Origin: Anodontia alba
Taxonomy: Eukaryota > Mollusca > Bivalvia > Lucinida > Lucinidae
Direction: 5' to 3'
DNA: 64,000 nucleotides
Assembly: GCA_964016985.1 (NCBI GenBank)
Contig: OZ024821.1
Location: 13,442,620-13,506,619, forward strand
Part shown: one piece after another, positions 23,383-31,574 of the stretch
Numbering within the stretch: the first letter of the stretch is position 1
Layout: every line of letters begins with the position of its first letter
Program-made: the position numbers and the translations under genes
The notes under the pieces: generated by a model
The model's input: the letters and a program-made list of their open reading frames with translations, nothing else
Databases searched by the model: none
Told to the model about the DNA's origin: nothing

Positions 23383-24336
23383 CGTTTAGCAAAAATATCA
23401 TTGTATTTGCCATATTTCAAGATAAAAATAAAATAAAAAATAAAAAATAAAAAAATAACGTTACGTTTATAGCTAATAACCTTAGTTAAGTTTTGAACAG
23501 CTGGGCCCTGGTGCCTAGGGAGAGCTGTGGTCTGATTGTGGCCTTCCCTGGGTGTCTCCATATTTTTATTTTATTATATTTTTGCTAGTCGCATATGCAT
23601 TTGTTCGTTCTGCAAAGTTTTCAATGCATTTATATACGGTGTTACTTACCCGTTTAGCCAGGACTCCATAGTGCAGTAGGTAGCGCGTCTGACTTCAGAT
23701 CGGGTGGCAGATTCGAATCCCAGCTCGGTTACATAACTTTCGTAGGGATTGATCGTGAAATGGGACTAGTCAAACAAAAACGTGCATTCGAGCATGTACA
23801 AAATATGTACGGAGTCACACCATCCTGCACATGCGCAGAGGATCATCCATTCATATATTCTGTAGTATCCGATGAGTCTGTTAGTGGATAGTGAGGACCA
23901 AAATCAGACTTGAATGCGCAGGCTGATCTGGGCCTTCGCTGTCCGCATACGCCCGAAGATACGCTTTCGCAAGGCGCGACCCAAATAATTTCCAAGGACT
24001 CCGCTGATTCAAGAAGGGCAGTTATCAGTTACTGGCGAAAGCACGTACCTAACTTCTAGTTAACCTCTTAGGGGACAAAGCTTGTCCAGGAAAACTTGAG
24101 TAGGTTAACTGACCAGCTCGACATGGCCTTACAGTTTTGGCTGGGCCGTAAAACGCCAACTCGAACTCAACCTACCTGTTTATAGTGTTGTGTTCTTGTA
24201 CCAAGAACTGGGTAACGCTGGTTATCGTGGGTGGAGTAACAGCATATTTCAGAAATAATTTCCGTATTGTCTCTGTTCCGATGTCCACCAAAAGAGAAAC
24301 CAACCGATAAAAATTCTCTGACTCTCTGTCTGCCAT
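9621..24336 (-). CDS. HEPN (DZIP3-type) plus STAND-like P-loop protein, gene A, 3' end not found
   Basis: This spliced gene was assembled here from four exons: complement of 9621-9808, 15164-15483, 16297-16434 and 24176-24336. The 269 residues recovered start at ATG 24336-24334. Residues 1-206 align almost without gaps to gene B on the other strand and match the DZIP3-type HEPN family: TWDISLLCILLKNICPIT at 81-98 and R112-NKIYG-H118, the R-x4-6-H motif typical of HEPN RNases. Residues 207-269 contain GAVTISGKPGEGKT, a Walker A loop at 244-251, preceded by the FVPTKQFFEAKSVL lead-in seen in STAND-type NTPases of molluscan HEPN proteins. I infer a cytosolic nucleotide-binding sensor with an RNA-cleaving or RNA-binding domain, probably in innate immunity. 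Catalytic activity is not shown. The rest of the NTPase and any C-terminal repeats lie to the left and were not recognised. Confidence 0.85.
9901..9986. repeat. (TG)43 microsatellite
   Basis: An uninterrupted TG run followed by GTGGGGTGGGG. The long Cys-Val or His-Thr open frames across it are artefacts of the dinucleotide. It lies in gene A's third intron, just upstream of the Walker A exon in transcript direction. Confidence 0.98.
10030..10370. repeat. Degenerate short tandem repeat (CTCCTAAAGACCCCATTTTT)
   Basis: Several imperfect units of about 35-45 bp with the core CTCCTAAAGACCCC followed by a T run and CTGGACCACTT. Intronic, no coding signal. Confidence 0.6.
10459..10679. mobile_element. 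MITE of the CCCAGTTGTTCAAAG family, copy 1
   Basis: The left end ACCCAGTTGTTCAAAGCTAA is answered by TTTGAACAACTGGGCC on the right. The interior has the palindrome-prone GCAAAAGCTACTCACATTTT. Close relatives are at 57872-58099 and, split by another insertion, at 22945-23509. About 220 bp, no coding capacity, so a non-autonomous element. Confidence 0.85.
11326..11495. mobile_element. MITE with GCACCCAGTGAAGATTC ends
   Basis: The left arm CATGTGCACCCAGTGAAGAT, with TCAAATCAGCCTGTGCAT after it, is the imperfect reverse complement of the right arm ATGCGCAGGCTGATTTGAGT, with CTTCATTGGGTGCACCTG after it. Fragments or copies with the GCGCAGGCTGATCTG core occur at about 10775, 23912, 42140-42280, 43660-43790, 54945-55110 and 58760-58850. 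Confidence 0.8.
11981..12368. mobile_element. TIR element with CAGTCGAACCTTG ends and TA target sites
   Basis: CAGTCGAACCTTGTGATCTC at the left is mirrored by ATAACGAGAGTTGACTG at the right, and both ends are flanked by TA. This fits a non-autonomous pogo/Tc1-like element. A similar end (CAGTGGACTCTCGTTATCTC) lies at about 42617. Inside is a perfect hairpin of about 28 bp per arm (12087-12150) followed by a (TA)n run at 12153-12200. Confidence 0.75.
12411..12852. mobile_element. Fold-back element with TTATAAAACT ends, carrying a tRNA-like sequence
   Basis: TTATAAAACTTTTTTCATGC at the left and GAAAAAAAAGTTTTATAA at the right are terminal inverted repeats. Subterminal words CTCAACTCAGC and CTAATAAATATGA are also mirrored. 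A related shorter copy lies at 31305-31504. The middle holds a tRNA-Lys-like stretch on the minus strand. Confidence 0.75.
12603..12678 (-). tRNA. tRNA-Lys-like sequence, probably a pseudogene or SINE head
   Basis: On the minus strand the D arm (TGGCTCAGTGGTTAGAGCA), an anticodon region with TTT in a T-rich loop, and a T arm (GGGTTCGATTCTC) follow in tRNA order and spacing. The anticodon stem pairs only partly, the T stem has a mismatch, and the acceptor arms do not pair well. It sits inside a fold-back element. It is more likely a tRNA-derived mobile sequence than a working gene. Confidence 0.5.
13060..13350. repeat. Dispersed repeat beginning GTGTTGGGGTTTAATGACAC
   Basis: The start resembles other GTTGAGGTTTTACGGC-type sequences in the window (18758-18790, and reversed at 24140-24165 and 25475-25500), which look like one end of a common dispersed element. 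It is followed by a purine-rich run (13120-13210) and a CCAACTGTAAGCCAATATCA segment. No gene recognised. Confidence 0.5.
13351..14614. other. No gene recognised
   Basis: This intronic stretch of gene A contains a T run (13507-13528) and otherwise sequence that I cannot assign. Short open frames here have no family resemblance. Confidence 0.4.
14615..14975. repeat. Degenerate array of the TTGAAATTTCAA palindrome
   Basis: The 12-bp palindrome TTGAAATTTCAA, or close variants, recurs about every 25-30 bp, separated by AT-rich spacers such as GATACAT or GTTAATA. It reads almost the same on both strands. Intronic in gene A. Confidence 0.8.
15164..15483 (-). CDS. Gene A exon 3, HEPN motif exon
   Basis: A 320-bp internal exon. 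The acceptor is a long T-rich tract ending TTTTCAG, and the donor is AAAAG followed by gtgagt. Its first base completes Val100 and it ends in phase 1 after Lys206. It carries LDALRNVRNKIYGHRAGA with the R-x5-H motif at residues 112-118, then LARCCNDVAFENRLTKYIDR and GPLEIKSTV, followed by a hydrophilic helix-like stretch (DKLEKVTDTIEEVSAKVK). Colinear with exons B2 and B3 of gene B. Confidence 0.92.
15555..16275. repeat. Tandem repeat of about 75 bp in gene A intron 2
   Basis: Units recur with the landmarks GTAAGCAAGTTCAATGATA, TTTTGCATTTTGATAAA and GCTACATCATGTGAATAAGTG. The array fills nearly the whole intron between the exons at 15483 and 16297, and its last unit stops about 20 bp from the exon 2 donor. 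Confidence 0.8.
16297..16434 (-). CDS. Gene A exon 2
   Basis: A 138-bp internal exon with acceptor AATTTCAG (on the minus strand) and donor CCTGT followed by gtaagt. It encodes LQNRRILGSAQLALLQ and TWDISLLCILLKNICPIT, residues 55-99, plus two bases of Val100. The paralog has TWDINLLCVLLK and NICPIT in the same order but with an intron between them, and this exon runs straight through that position. Confidence 0.9.
16547..18740. repeat. GATATC-palindrome cluster 1, made of several TIR-bounded elements
   Basis: About 2.2 kb in which the 8-bp palindrome AGATATCT recurs every 20-30 bp in TATA-rich spacers. Inside the cluster are paired ends GGCAAGCCGTTTTACTATTT and their reverse complements: about 16547/16940, 16983/17594 and 17600/18225. 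The satellite therefore forms the interior of TIR-bounded units lying side by side. A pure (AT)n run occupies about 17021-17110. A second cluster is at 43886-45056. No coding capacity. Confidence 0.9.
18970..21262 (+). repeat. Long dispersed repeat block, copy 1
   Basis: It starts CAAGAGGCCCACGGGCCACG followed by ATTCGCTCACCTAAG, and ends with a GGACGG-type run and GCTCAGGTGAGCTAAAAATG. The interior is tandem units with GAAGAAGATTTTTAAAGGTT, GGCGGCCATCTTGGTCAAC and CCGTAAAAAGGTCAAATGTC. The same architecture recurs at 27221-29768, 35809-38517, 40086-41592 and 59520-63594, in both orientations. It is clearly repetitive and mobile-like, but no ORF is seen and the class is unknown to me. Confidence 0.85.
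21263..21925. repeat. Tandem repeat of about 150 bp (GGGCCATAACTC units)
   Basis: Four units with GTTGAAAAAGGGCCATAACT, AAATCGAACTTGACCTACAT, TATAAAATTTCAATCCAATA and CAAAAGATATCGCACGGAAA. They end in a GGACGG/GTAC run at about 21900-21940. It directly follows the long block. Confidence 0.85.
21941..22387. other. No gene recognised
   Basis: A less repetitive intronic stretch. A 77-codon open frame at 21893-22126 begins inside the preceding repeat and has no recognisable homology. Confidence 0.4.
22388..22926. mobile_element. Hairpin element copy 2, interrupted by copy 3
   Basis: The left part 22388-22585 starts CATCACGAAAACACGCCTAT and includes the palindrome GGTACTCGTTAGAA...TTCTAACGAGTACC. 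The right arm resumes at 22866-22926, ending TTGAATAGGCGTTTTCGTAA. Between them sits a complete second element (22586-22865). The order of inner sequences matches the undivided copy at 23046-23324, which supports nested insertion. Confidence 0.8.
22586..22865 (-). mobile_element. Hairpin element copy 3, complete, nested
   Basis: A 280-bp element with ends CATTACGAAAACACGCCTAT and ATAGGTATGTTTTCGTGATG, in opposite orientation to copy 4. The centre is a near-perfect palindrome at 22676-22770 containing GGGTACTCGTTAGAACCGCC and its complement around CTCGGCGAG. A smaller hairpin (AACCCCAGTTTT...AAAAGTGGGGTTT) lies at about 22797-22830. Confidence 0.88.
22945..23509 (-). mobile_element. MITE of the CCCAGTTGTTCAAAG family, copy 2, interrupted
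   Basis: The left end GGCCTTGTTCAAAGCATCGT and the right end TTTTGAACAGCTGGGCC match the family at 57872-58099 in reverse orientation. The interior matches up to about 23045, and again from GCAAAAGCTACTCACATTTT near 23335. The hairpin element at 23046-23324 is inserted between. A long T run (23352-23382) adds length. Confidence 0.82.
23046..23324 (+). mobile_element. Hairpin element copy 4, complete
   Basis: A 279-bp element with ends CATCACGAAAACACGCCTAT and AATAGGCGTGTTTTCGTAAT. It holds a small inner hairpin (AACCCCACTTTTATAT / AAAACTGGGGTTT) and a large central palindrome of about 100 bp around GAACCGCCTCATCGAGGCGG. It lies inside the MITE at 22945-23509. Intact ends and a nested position suggest comparatively recent movement. 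Confidence 0.88.
23662..23733 (+). tRNA. tRNA-Trp-like sequence with anticodon TCA, probably not functional
   Basis: The D arm GTGC AGTAGGTA GCGC pairs. The anticodon arm TCTGA CTTCAGA TCGGG pairs fully if G-T pairs are allowed and places TCA in the anticodon position. The T loop TTCGAAT is present but its stem pairs poorly, as does the acceptor. GGTAGCGCGTCTGACT is the familiar tRNA-Trp core, where the normal anticodon is CCA. A tRNA-derived SINE head or pseudogene is the likelier reading. Confidence 0.55.
23900..24168. repeat. Dispersed repeat ending in CTGGGCCGTAAAAC, copy 1
   Basis: It contains CTGATTCAAGAAGGGCAGTT, ACCTCTTAGGGGACAAAGCT, GTTAACTGACC and CTGGGCCGTAAAACGCCAAC. A second copy is at 25335-25505. 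A GCGCAGGCTGATCTGGGCC core lies at its left end (23912). It ends within 10 bp of gene A's first donor site. Confidence 0.75.
24176..24336 (-). CDS. Gene A exon 1 (coding part)
   Basis: It reads MADRESENFYRLVSLLVD at the start and ends in codon 54, split after two bases (AAC AG then gtaggt). ESENFYR is shared with the first coding exon of gene B, which fixes the start codon. The donor phase (2) is completed by the first base of the exon at 16434, giving Arg54. Whether the 5' UTR is contiguous or spliced is unclear. A different frame on the same strand gives a longer open frame here, but that frame has no homology to the paralog. Confidence 0.88.
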
Positions 24337-24520
24337 TATTTGTCACCAAAGTGTCCGCTTTGAAATTTAAAAAAGTTATTGTTAAATATAATGGAGAAAA
24401 AAATCCAAACTGCACTTATTGTGTATTTTTCGTTGTATCATTTGTGTACTACGTGTACTATCAACTGAACGAGGAAGTTTCAACTCGAGAGTTTAACGCT
24501 AAACATGCTGGGTAAAAACT

Positions 24521-24636
24521 TTCAGCAGACGACATGCTGAAATATAAATGGCTTTGATAAAATTTGCCAATTCTGAAATGCCAAATCCTATTTTCTGGGA
24601 AAAGTAAGAAAAATATCAAATTTGCTGTCTGCTGAA
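24521..24636. mobile_element. Fold-back element TTCAGCAGACGAC, copy 1
   Basis: The left end TTCAGCAGACGAC and right end GCTGTCTGCTGAA are inverted repeats. Further copies are at 25554-25742 and 34497-34638. No coding capacity. Confidence 0.75.
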
Positions 24637-25334
24637 TAATTTGCCGAGGGAGTGGTAGAAGTGAAGATAATTTAGATAACATATATAATTATTATATACA
24701 CCATAGACTATACACACAAGTGTCATCGTAAATGTGTGTAAATCGTCCCGTTGTATGTGACTAAATTTACAGTGAAGTAAACACACCTTACTGATAAACA
24801 CACCACCTGCAGTAAAGTATAACGGACAGAGGTAAGTTGTTTTTTTTAGTATTGTTATAGGTCCAACAGGATTCCTTTCGGCTCAGTAACGGTCCGATAT
24901 AGGTTTCAATACTGCTAACTGGCTGGGTTCTGCGTTCATTGGTAGAAACCTTCCTCTGTCAGCATGACGCCTTGAGAACATGGCGAACCAGGTCCGAGTA
25001 TTAGCAAGTTTTATTCGAAAAGTTAGTACTTGTTCAAAGGAAAAAAAAATGTTGCCTGCTAAGCAAACTCTGTCAAGAAACATAGGGGACTGGCAGGTAT
25101 GGGGTTTCTAATGTCTAAAATAGCCAAAAGTCAAAGTAGGCTTAACACACTCTGTATCGACAATAAAGACAGTCTCTGCCAAGCCTACTTTGACAATAAA
25201 GACAGTGTCTGTCAAGCCTACTTTGACTTTTTGACCATTTTAGACCTGAGAAACCCCATATGTGCCGCCCCACGCCCCCCTCCTATGCCCAGAAACGGGG
25301 GAAAATAACTTTCTACGGTCATTCTCCGAATCCC

Positions 25335-25505
25335 TTCCGCTGATTCAAGAAGGGCAGTTGTCAGTTTCTGGCGAAAGAATGTGCACAATACTGGTTAACC
25401 GCTTAGAGGACTAAGCCTGTCCAGTAAACGTGTGGTTAGGTAAACTGACCGCCCTCGACATGACCCCATTGGGTTGACTGGGCCGTAAAACCTCAACAGA
25501 AACAA
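25335..25505. repeat. Dispersed repeat ending in CTGGGCCGTAAAAC, copy 2
   Basis: Same order of landmarks as 23985-24165: CTGATTCAAGAAGGGCAGTT, ACCGCTTAGAGGACTAAGCC and GACTGGGCCGTAAAACCTCA. Confidence 0.75.
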
Positions 25506-25553
25506 ACAAACGGGGGGAAATAACGCTTAGCAGGGCCTTCTCTCGATAATAAA

Positions 25554-25742
25554 TTCAGCAGACGACACTCTGAGAAAGTTTTTTTTTCTCCCTCCTGAAA
25601 ACACGTTTTGACATTTTATGCAAACGCAGAAAATGTGCATAAAACCCCCGTTTGCATGAAATGTCATTTTGTTTTTTGGGGGAAAATAAGCAAAAAAAAA
25701 AAAAAAAAAAAAAAAATATCAATAACTTTTCATCTGCTGAAT
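25554..25742. mobile_element. Fold-back element TTCAGCAGACGAC, copy 2
   Basis: The outer ends TTCAGCAGACGAC and CATCTGCTGAA are inverted. The middle is a second inverted repeat (GACATTTTATGCAAACG / CGTTTGCATGAAATGTC). An A run at 25692-25716 extends one arm. Confidence 0.8.
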
Positions 25743-25745
25743 TAG

Positions 25746-27220
25746 CCAAGAGAGGGGTATTAGGCTAATAAAATGAGAAATTATAGGGCCCAAAGAACTT
25801 ACTAGTAATCGGCAGCCTCAGAGTCCGCAACGAACAGGACACGCGTCCAGAATCGATAGTAAGTATAGTATTATGCGGCACTTTTCATGACGTAACATTG
25901 GTGCATTATGATGTAATTAATGTTCGTTAATTAATTATTTTGTATTTAAATATATGCGTCAGTAGAAATACAAATGGTTAATATTTCGGACGCTTATGAA
26001 ATTTCAGTATCTATTGCATTATAAGAAACATTTAATACCTGAGAAACATTTAATAAGTTTGCTTTAGATAGCAAAGATGTTTATATCATCTTATTACTTA
26101 GAACATTTTAGATATGAAAACCAGAGTATCAAATGCGTATTCATTGCTGTTTTACAGTTAATGCAAAAAAAAAAAAAAAAAAAATGACATTTTTTCTGAG
26201 GGTCAATATTTTATCGTCGTGTTTGGTATCAGTTTGATCGTCTTGTAAAGCTGAATTCATTTTTTCTGTTTAGTTTTAACTACAAATATCATTTCTCTTA
26301 TTTTATTTAAATTACTTAAAATTTTACTTAACAACAGAATTGCAAAACATGTCAATTCTTGAATCTTTGTTCAAATACATTCAAACATCTACTTTGTCAA
26401 TGAAACGTTTTTAACACCTTAGTAGAAAGATATCCCTTAAAGGGGCGGCATAATTGCAGTTATTTTTACGTTAGAAATGGTTTCACACGTAGTCTAATCC
26501 TGCTATAGGGTAATGACTTCTACTCTGCACTTGCGCAGAGAGAAAAGACGCGCGCAGTCATTTATACTTGCATGACAGTTAGGAGTGAGATTTTGGATTG
26601 CAAAGAAGGCAGATAAAAAGAAATGTAGTCGTGGTCGCCGCTCGGCCGGCCATAGGCCCAACCGCTGCACTTGTACAAAATGTTTGAATGTAGTTTTTAG
26701 CTGTTTTGAGACTTTGTAAATAATTTATATATGGGACAATATACTGCGAAGGTGTTATTGATACTTATACATTAGAAATTATTATGCTTTGGTCGACGTT
26801 CACCAATTTGTATTTTACACGTATATATTGTAAACATGGCGCAGTTATAAAGTGAAGAAAGAAGAACAACACAAACTAAATAAATATGGATGTAGGACGA
26901 ATTAACTTTCCCCACAAAAATAGTCAAGTGGCGCATCTTATATCGAGGGTTGAGCGCAAGACTGACGTAAGTCAGATGGTTGTTTTTCCCCAAACTTAAT
27001 CTCCTCACCTTGAAGGCGTTGTGAAGATTACAACATTTCTTTCTGTAAACAATGAAAATTTGCATTGTTTACAAAGGGGTCAAAGTTGCCCCTAAACAAG
27101 GGTTTCAAAAATATGTTTGAGGTACTACAGTCTTGCGCTCAACCCTCGATATGCCACTTGGTATAGTCTGTAGCATTCATTTGGCATGTTGCGTACAAGA
27201 ACCACAAATCTGGTTGCCGC
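25746..27220. other. No gene recognised
   Basis: AT-rich sequence with an A run at 26165-26184. A short inverted relation exists between CTTGCGCTCAACCCTCGATA (27132) and ATCGAGGGTTGAGCGCAAG (26942), about 190 bp apart, suggesting one more fold-back. Upstream exons of gene A or B could lie here but cannot be supported. Confidence 0.4.
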
Positions 27221-29768
27221 TGAGCCGAAGGCTCAGGATGAGCTATTTTGATCACTCCCTGTGCGTCCATCCACACATTTAAACGACTTCTCCAATGAAA
27301 CCCATGTGCCAGTTTTCTTCAAACTTCATGTGGAGCCTTCTGTTAAAGGGGGATTGTAAATTTTACAAATGGTCTGTTAAGTAAGATGGCACCATGCCCA
27401 TATATGGTAAAACACATAGCTCCTTCTCCAGAACCAAGAAAGCTTTGAGGCTGAATCTTGGGTATATAGCTAGGGGGCTGACAGTTTACCAAGTTTGTTC
27501 AAAGATGACCCTAGGTTGACATTTGACCTTTTAACGGCAGGTCAAATTTGCGTTCCTATGCATTTGTATGGGGAAAATACTGAAAAGTCAGTTTCTTAAT
27601 ACGTATTAAAGATTTATGGCTGAAACTTCGTTACAATGTATGATCAAAGTAGCAAACCCTTTTAGTTGCAATCAAATTTTTGTCCCCCAGGCTCATCTGC
27701 CCTTGCCCCTGGTCTATATACATGTATAAAATCTCGTAATCTTCAAACGTCTTCTTCCCTGAAACCGCGTGACCAGTTTCACCAGATTTCACATTGGACC
27801 TTCTGTCAAAAGGGTTTTGTCGATTTTTTTTAAAACGGTTCTGCATCATTGAACAAGATGGCCGCCATGCCCATATATGGTAAAAATACTTAAAACTCTT
27901 CTTCTCCAGAGCCAAGAAAGTCTTGAGGCTGAATCTTGGAACATAGCATCGGGGTTTCAAGGTCTACAAAGTTTGTTTAAATGGTGACTCTAGGTTGAAA
28001 TTTGACCTTTTTCAGGGCAAGGCCAAATTTGCGTCCCTGTGCATTTGCATAAGGGCATATTAAAAAGTCAGTTTCTCAGAATATATTAAAGACTACTGGC
28101 TGAAACTTACAATACATGATCAAAGTAGCAAACCCTTTTAAGTACAGTCAAATTTTTGTCCTCCAGAGTTAGGCTATATACATGTATAAAATCTTCTTTA
28201 AACGTCTTCTTCTCTGAAATAGCTTGACCAATTTTCACCAGATTTCACATTGGGCCTTCTGTTGAAGGGGTATTGTCGATTTGTTCAAACGGTTCTCCAT
28301 CATTAAAAAAAGATGTCCGCCATGCTCATATATGTTACAACACTTAAGAATCTTCTTCTCCAGAACCAAGAAACCTTCAAGTCTGAATCTTAGTATATAG
28401 CATCGGGAACTCAAGGTCTACCAATTTTGTTCAAATGATGATCCTAGGATGACCTTTGACCTTTCTACGGCAAGGACAAATTGGCACCCCCATACTCTTG
28501 AATGAGGACAATTTTGAAAAATATTTTCTGAAAAAGTACTAAAGACTAATGGCTGAACTTTGCAATGTATGATTAAAGTCGTAAAACTTTTAAGTTACAA
28601 TCAAAATTTTGTCCCCAGGTAATCACGCTATACGCCCTTGCCCCTTGGCCGTATACATGTTTAAAACCATGTAATTTTTAAACGTCTTATTCTCTGAAAC
28701 CCTCTGAAATCGCTTGACCAGTTTTCACCAGATTTCACTTGGAGACTTCTGTCGAAGGGATATTGACAAATTGTTCATATGGTTCCACATCATTTAACAA
28801 GATGGCCGCCATGCCCATACATGGTTAAAAAGGAAAAAAAAGAAAACACTTAAAAATCTTCTTCTCCAGAACCAAGACCACTTTAGGCTGAATCTTATGG
28901 GATGCCGTGTGACAATTTATTCCCTATCTATAGATTTCCATAATTCGAACTATGGATATCTATAATTCGAATTAGTGATATCAATAATTCAGTCCATTTA
29001 TTGATATCACTAATTCGAAGTATGGCTATCCATAATTTGAATTATAGTATCACTAATTCGAATTGTGAATGTCAATAATTCAGCCCGATTTATGTATATC
29101 ACTAATCCGAATTATTGATTTCACTAATTCGAATTATGGACATCCATAATTCGACTTATGGATATTAGTAAGTGAGCTTAATTATTGATAACACTAATTC
29201 AAATTATGGATGTCCATAATTCGAATTAGTGATATCAGTAAATCGGTCCGAATTATTGATATCCATAATTCAAATTAGTGACATCCATAATTCATCGGAG
29301 AGGCTATAGACTTTAAGCTTATGTTTTGCAAAGACGAATTATTGATATCCATAAATCGAATTAATGATATCAATAAATGGGCCGAATTATTGATAGCAAT
29401 TATTCAAATTATTGATATCACTATTCGAATTATAGATATCCAATAATCTAAATGATTTATGGATATCACTGATTCAAATTATGGATATCACTTATTCGAA
29501 ATAGTGGTATCCATAATTCGAATAAGTGATATCAATAAATGTCTCCAGAACCAAGAAAGCTTTGAGGCTGAATTTTGAATATAGGATCGGGGGCGCAAGG
29601 TCTTCCAAGTTTGTTCAAATGATGACATTTGACCTTTTTACGGCACTGTCAAATTTCTGTCTTAGTTGCTGTGGCAATAATGGAAAAAAATGTTACATGG
29701 CATCTGCAGATATGCAATGGCTGTTTTACTCAGGTAGCGAATCGAAGCCCATGGGCCTCTTGTTTAAT
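27221..29768 (-). repeat. Long dispersed repeat block, copy 2, interrupted
   Basis: It begins GCTGAGCCGAAGGCTCAGGA followed by TGAGCTATTTTGATC, and ends TACTCAGGTAGCGAATCGAA followed by GCCCATGGGCCTCTTG. It is thus inverted relative to 18970-21262. The interior has CTTCTTCTCCAGAACCAAGA and GATGGCCGCCATGCCCATAT in tandem units. A different array (28925-29545) is inserted in it. Confidence 0.85.
28925..29545. repeat. Array of TAATTCGAATTA and GATATC palindromes
   Basis: About 620 bp made almost wholly of short palindromic words: ATGGATATCCAT, TAATTCGAATTA, TTGATATCAATAATTC and variants, in changing order. Both strands read alike. It interrupts the long block, since CTCCAGAACCAAGAAAGC resumes at about 29543. 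Confidence 0.85.
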
Positions 29769-31274
29769 TATAACCCCTGACAGTAGTTTGTAATAGAATC
29801 GCATACAAATTCCACAACTCTTGATCCCGCAGTTACAAGAACCACACCTCTGGATGCTGCTGTTTTTTTTTTGTTTGTTTTTTTTTTTATATTTTTTTTT
29901 TGAGTCATTTCCCCTGATAGTATTTAGTGATAGAACCCTTGTAATCGCTAGAACTCCAACATCCTTTTATATCCTTGCAGATGTCTTATCTAGTACTTTT
30001 CAGAATCACGGTACTTGAGGATTAGAAGGTGTGTTGTATTATAGTGAAATATCTGGGGATGCACAACCTTCTGAAGGCCCTATTGAGGCCCTCCTAAGGG
30101 GTGTGAGTACCTGTTCCCTTGTTCCACTGAAATATTTTTGATGAACTTTCCCATGTTCCCAAAAGTCAAAATCTTAATTTTCTATGTTCCCTGCTCCCCG
30201 AAATTGCCTTTGTTTCCTGTTCCCATCATTTTAGACTTGTGTTCTCCTGACCCCCTGAAATAAATGACATCATTCCCCTGTTCCCCAGGACCCCTGGGAG
30301 GGCCTCCATACTGGCTTTCGGTGATAGTTTTTTTTTTTTTTTTTTTTTTTTATTGTTTTTTTTTTTTTTTGGCGTGCATATTGTCTCATTTGTTATAACG
30401 ATTGTTTAATGGCTAGGCGCTGTGGCCGCAGCCAAAGGAGGGTTGACATTTTAGATGTAATTGCTAATTGCGGGTCGCCCTGACGAGCCGCACATATAGT
30501 AGTTGTGCTAATCTAATCACACATCAAATACGAGAATTATACCAATGAGACAAGCGGAAGTAACTACCAAGACTGTCGACATAGTAGTCGTACATCTGAT
30601 AACGGATAGAATAGAATAACAATTTAGCCTCTTTCTGGTAAACGATTAACGAGACCGTTTGCTTCCATACCGATTTTGCCCTCAAATGAAATAATGCTTC
30701 AGCAATTACGATAATTCATCAAGGCATTAATAAAGGATTGGGTTGTCCAGTCCAAGAGTAAGGCAGTTATAGGTTTGGGACCCCTAGGTGTAGTCAAGAA
30801 GAACTGGACAGCATGCAGAAGCGCGCAGCCAAATTTATAACACTATCTAGTGATCTGCTATAGTCAAAATGTTAAAAACTCACAGGATAATAGTAACTGC
30901 CAACAAGAACTGGTACCTATTATTTGTGTACACGTCTGAGATAAATTTGACAGTTCGGAGTGAACCAAAACTCGGAAAATAAATGGAATCATTTAGATTA
31001 GTTCAATGCATCTTGATACATATGCCATCTTCTGCGGCATAAGCGTACATGCAGTTGCTGAAGCTAAACGACCCGCTAGCTTTTTGAAAAAGCTAATACT
31101 TGTTATAGGAACAGATATTGATAAATTTAAGAAGGGAGGCAAATGACTTTGACAGTTGCCTGCCTTGAATATGTAACCATTACCCTTAAATATTTCTAAG
31201 TTTACACTAAAAGTCATAACCAGACTGCACGGATGTTCGTACGACTGTTCATGTATGCTAGGCCCCGAGGTCAT

Positions 31275-31304
<30 letters not shown>
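29769..31304. other. No gene recognised; T-rich runs
   Basis: It contains T runs near 29871-29902, 30329-30372 and 31276-31297, and a CCTGTTCCC-rich stretch (30105-30300) with weakly mirrored GGCCCTCCTAAGGGG / CCCCTGGGAGGGCC. Nothing protein-like was recognised. Confidence 0.4.
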
Positions 31305-31306
<2 letters not shown>

Positions 31307-31504
31307 CTCAACTCAGCTGAGCATGAAATTTGTCCTGCTAATAATCTCAAACTACTATCGATTGCAAATTCTTTATTGTTAAACATAGCTGAGCATAAAA
31401 TTTTTTCTGCTAATAAATATGAAAATGCCAACTATTATTGGCTATTGTTGGCATTTTTCACATATTATTAGCAGAGAAAGTTTCATGCTCAGCTGAGTTG
31501 AGCA
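31305..31504. mobile_element. Fold-back element TGCTCAACTCAGC, short copy
   Basis: TGCTCAACTCAGCTGAGCAT at the left and ATGCTCAGCTGAGTTGAGCA at the right are inverted repeats. The inner AATAAATATGAAAATGCCAA is mirrored by TTGGCATTTTTCACATATTA. Related to 12411-12852. It ends about 60 bp before gene B's acceptor. Confidence 0.8.
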
Positions 31505-31574
31505 CTAAAAAAGCTAGGCCAGGTTGTGACGAAGGTAATGTAGGATCCAATTTTCTGTTTCAGGATAAAGGGAC

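Larger units (their letters stand above)
24337..31574. other. Interval between the two divergent start codons
   Basis: About 7.2 kb separates the ATG of gene A (minus) from that of gene B (plus). It should hold the promoters and any upstream 5' UTR exons of both genes. I cannot place a TATA box or start site with confidence. Gene B has an acceptor just before its ATG exon, so at least one non-coding 5' exon should lie here. The interval also holds fold-back elements, a dispersed repeat copy (25335-25505), a long block (27221-29768) and a further fold-back (31305-31504). Confidence 0.6.

Noticed and set aside
24167..24415. 82-codon minus-strand frame as the gene here
   Set aside because: The neighbouring frame on the same strand (24336-24176) matches gene B's N-terminus and splices in phase; the longer frame is a shadow.
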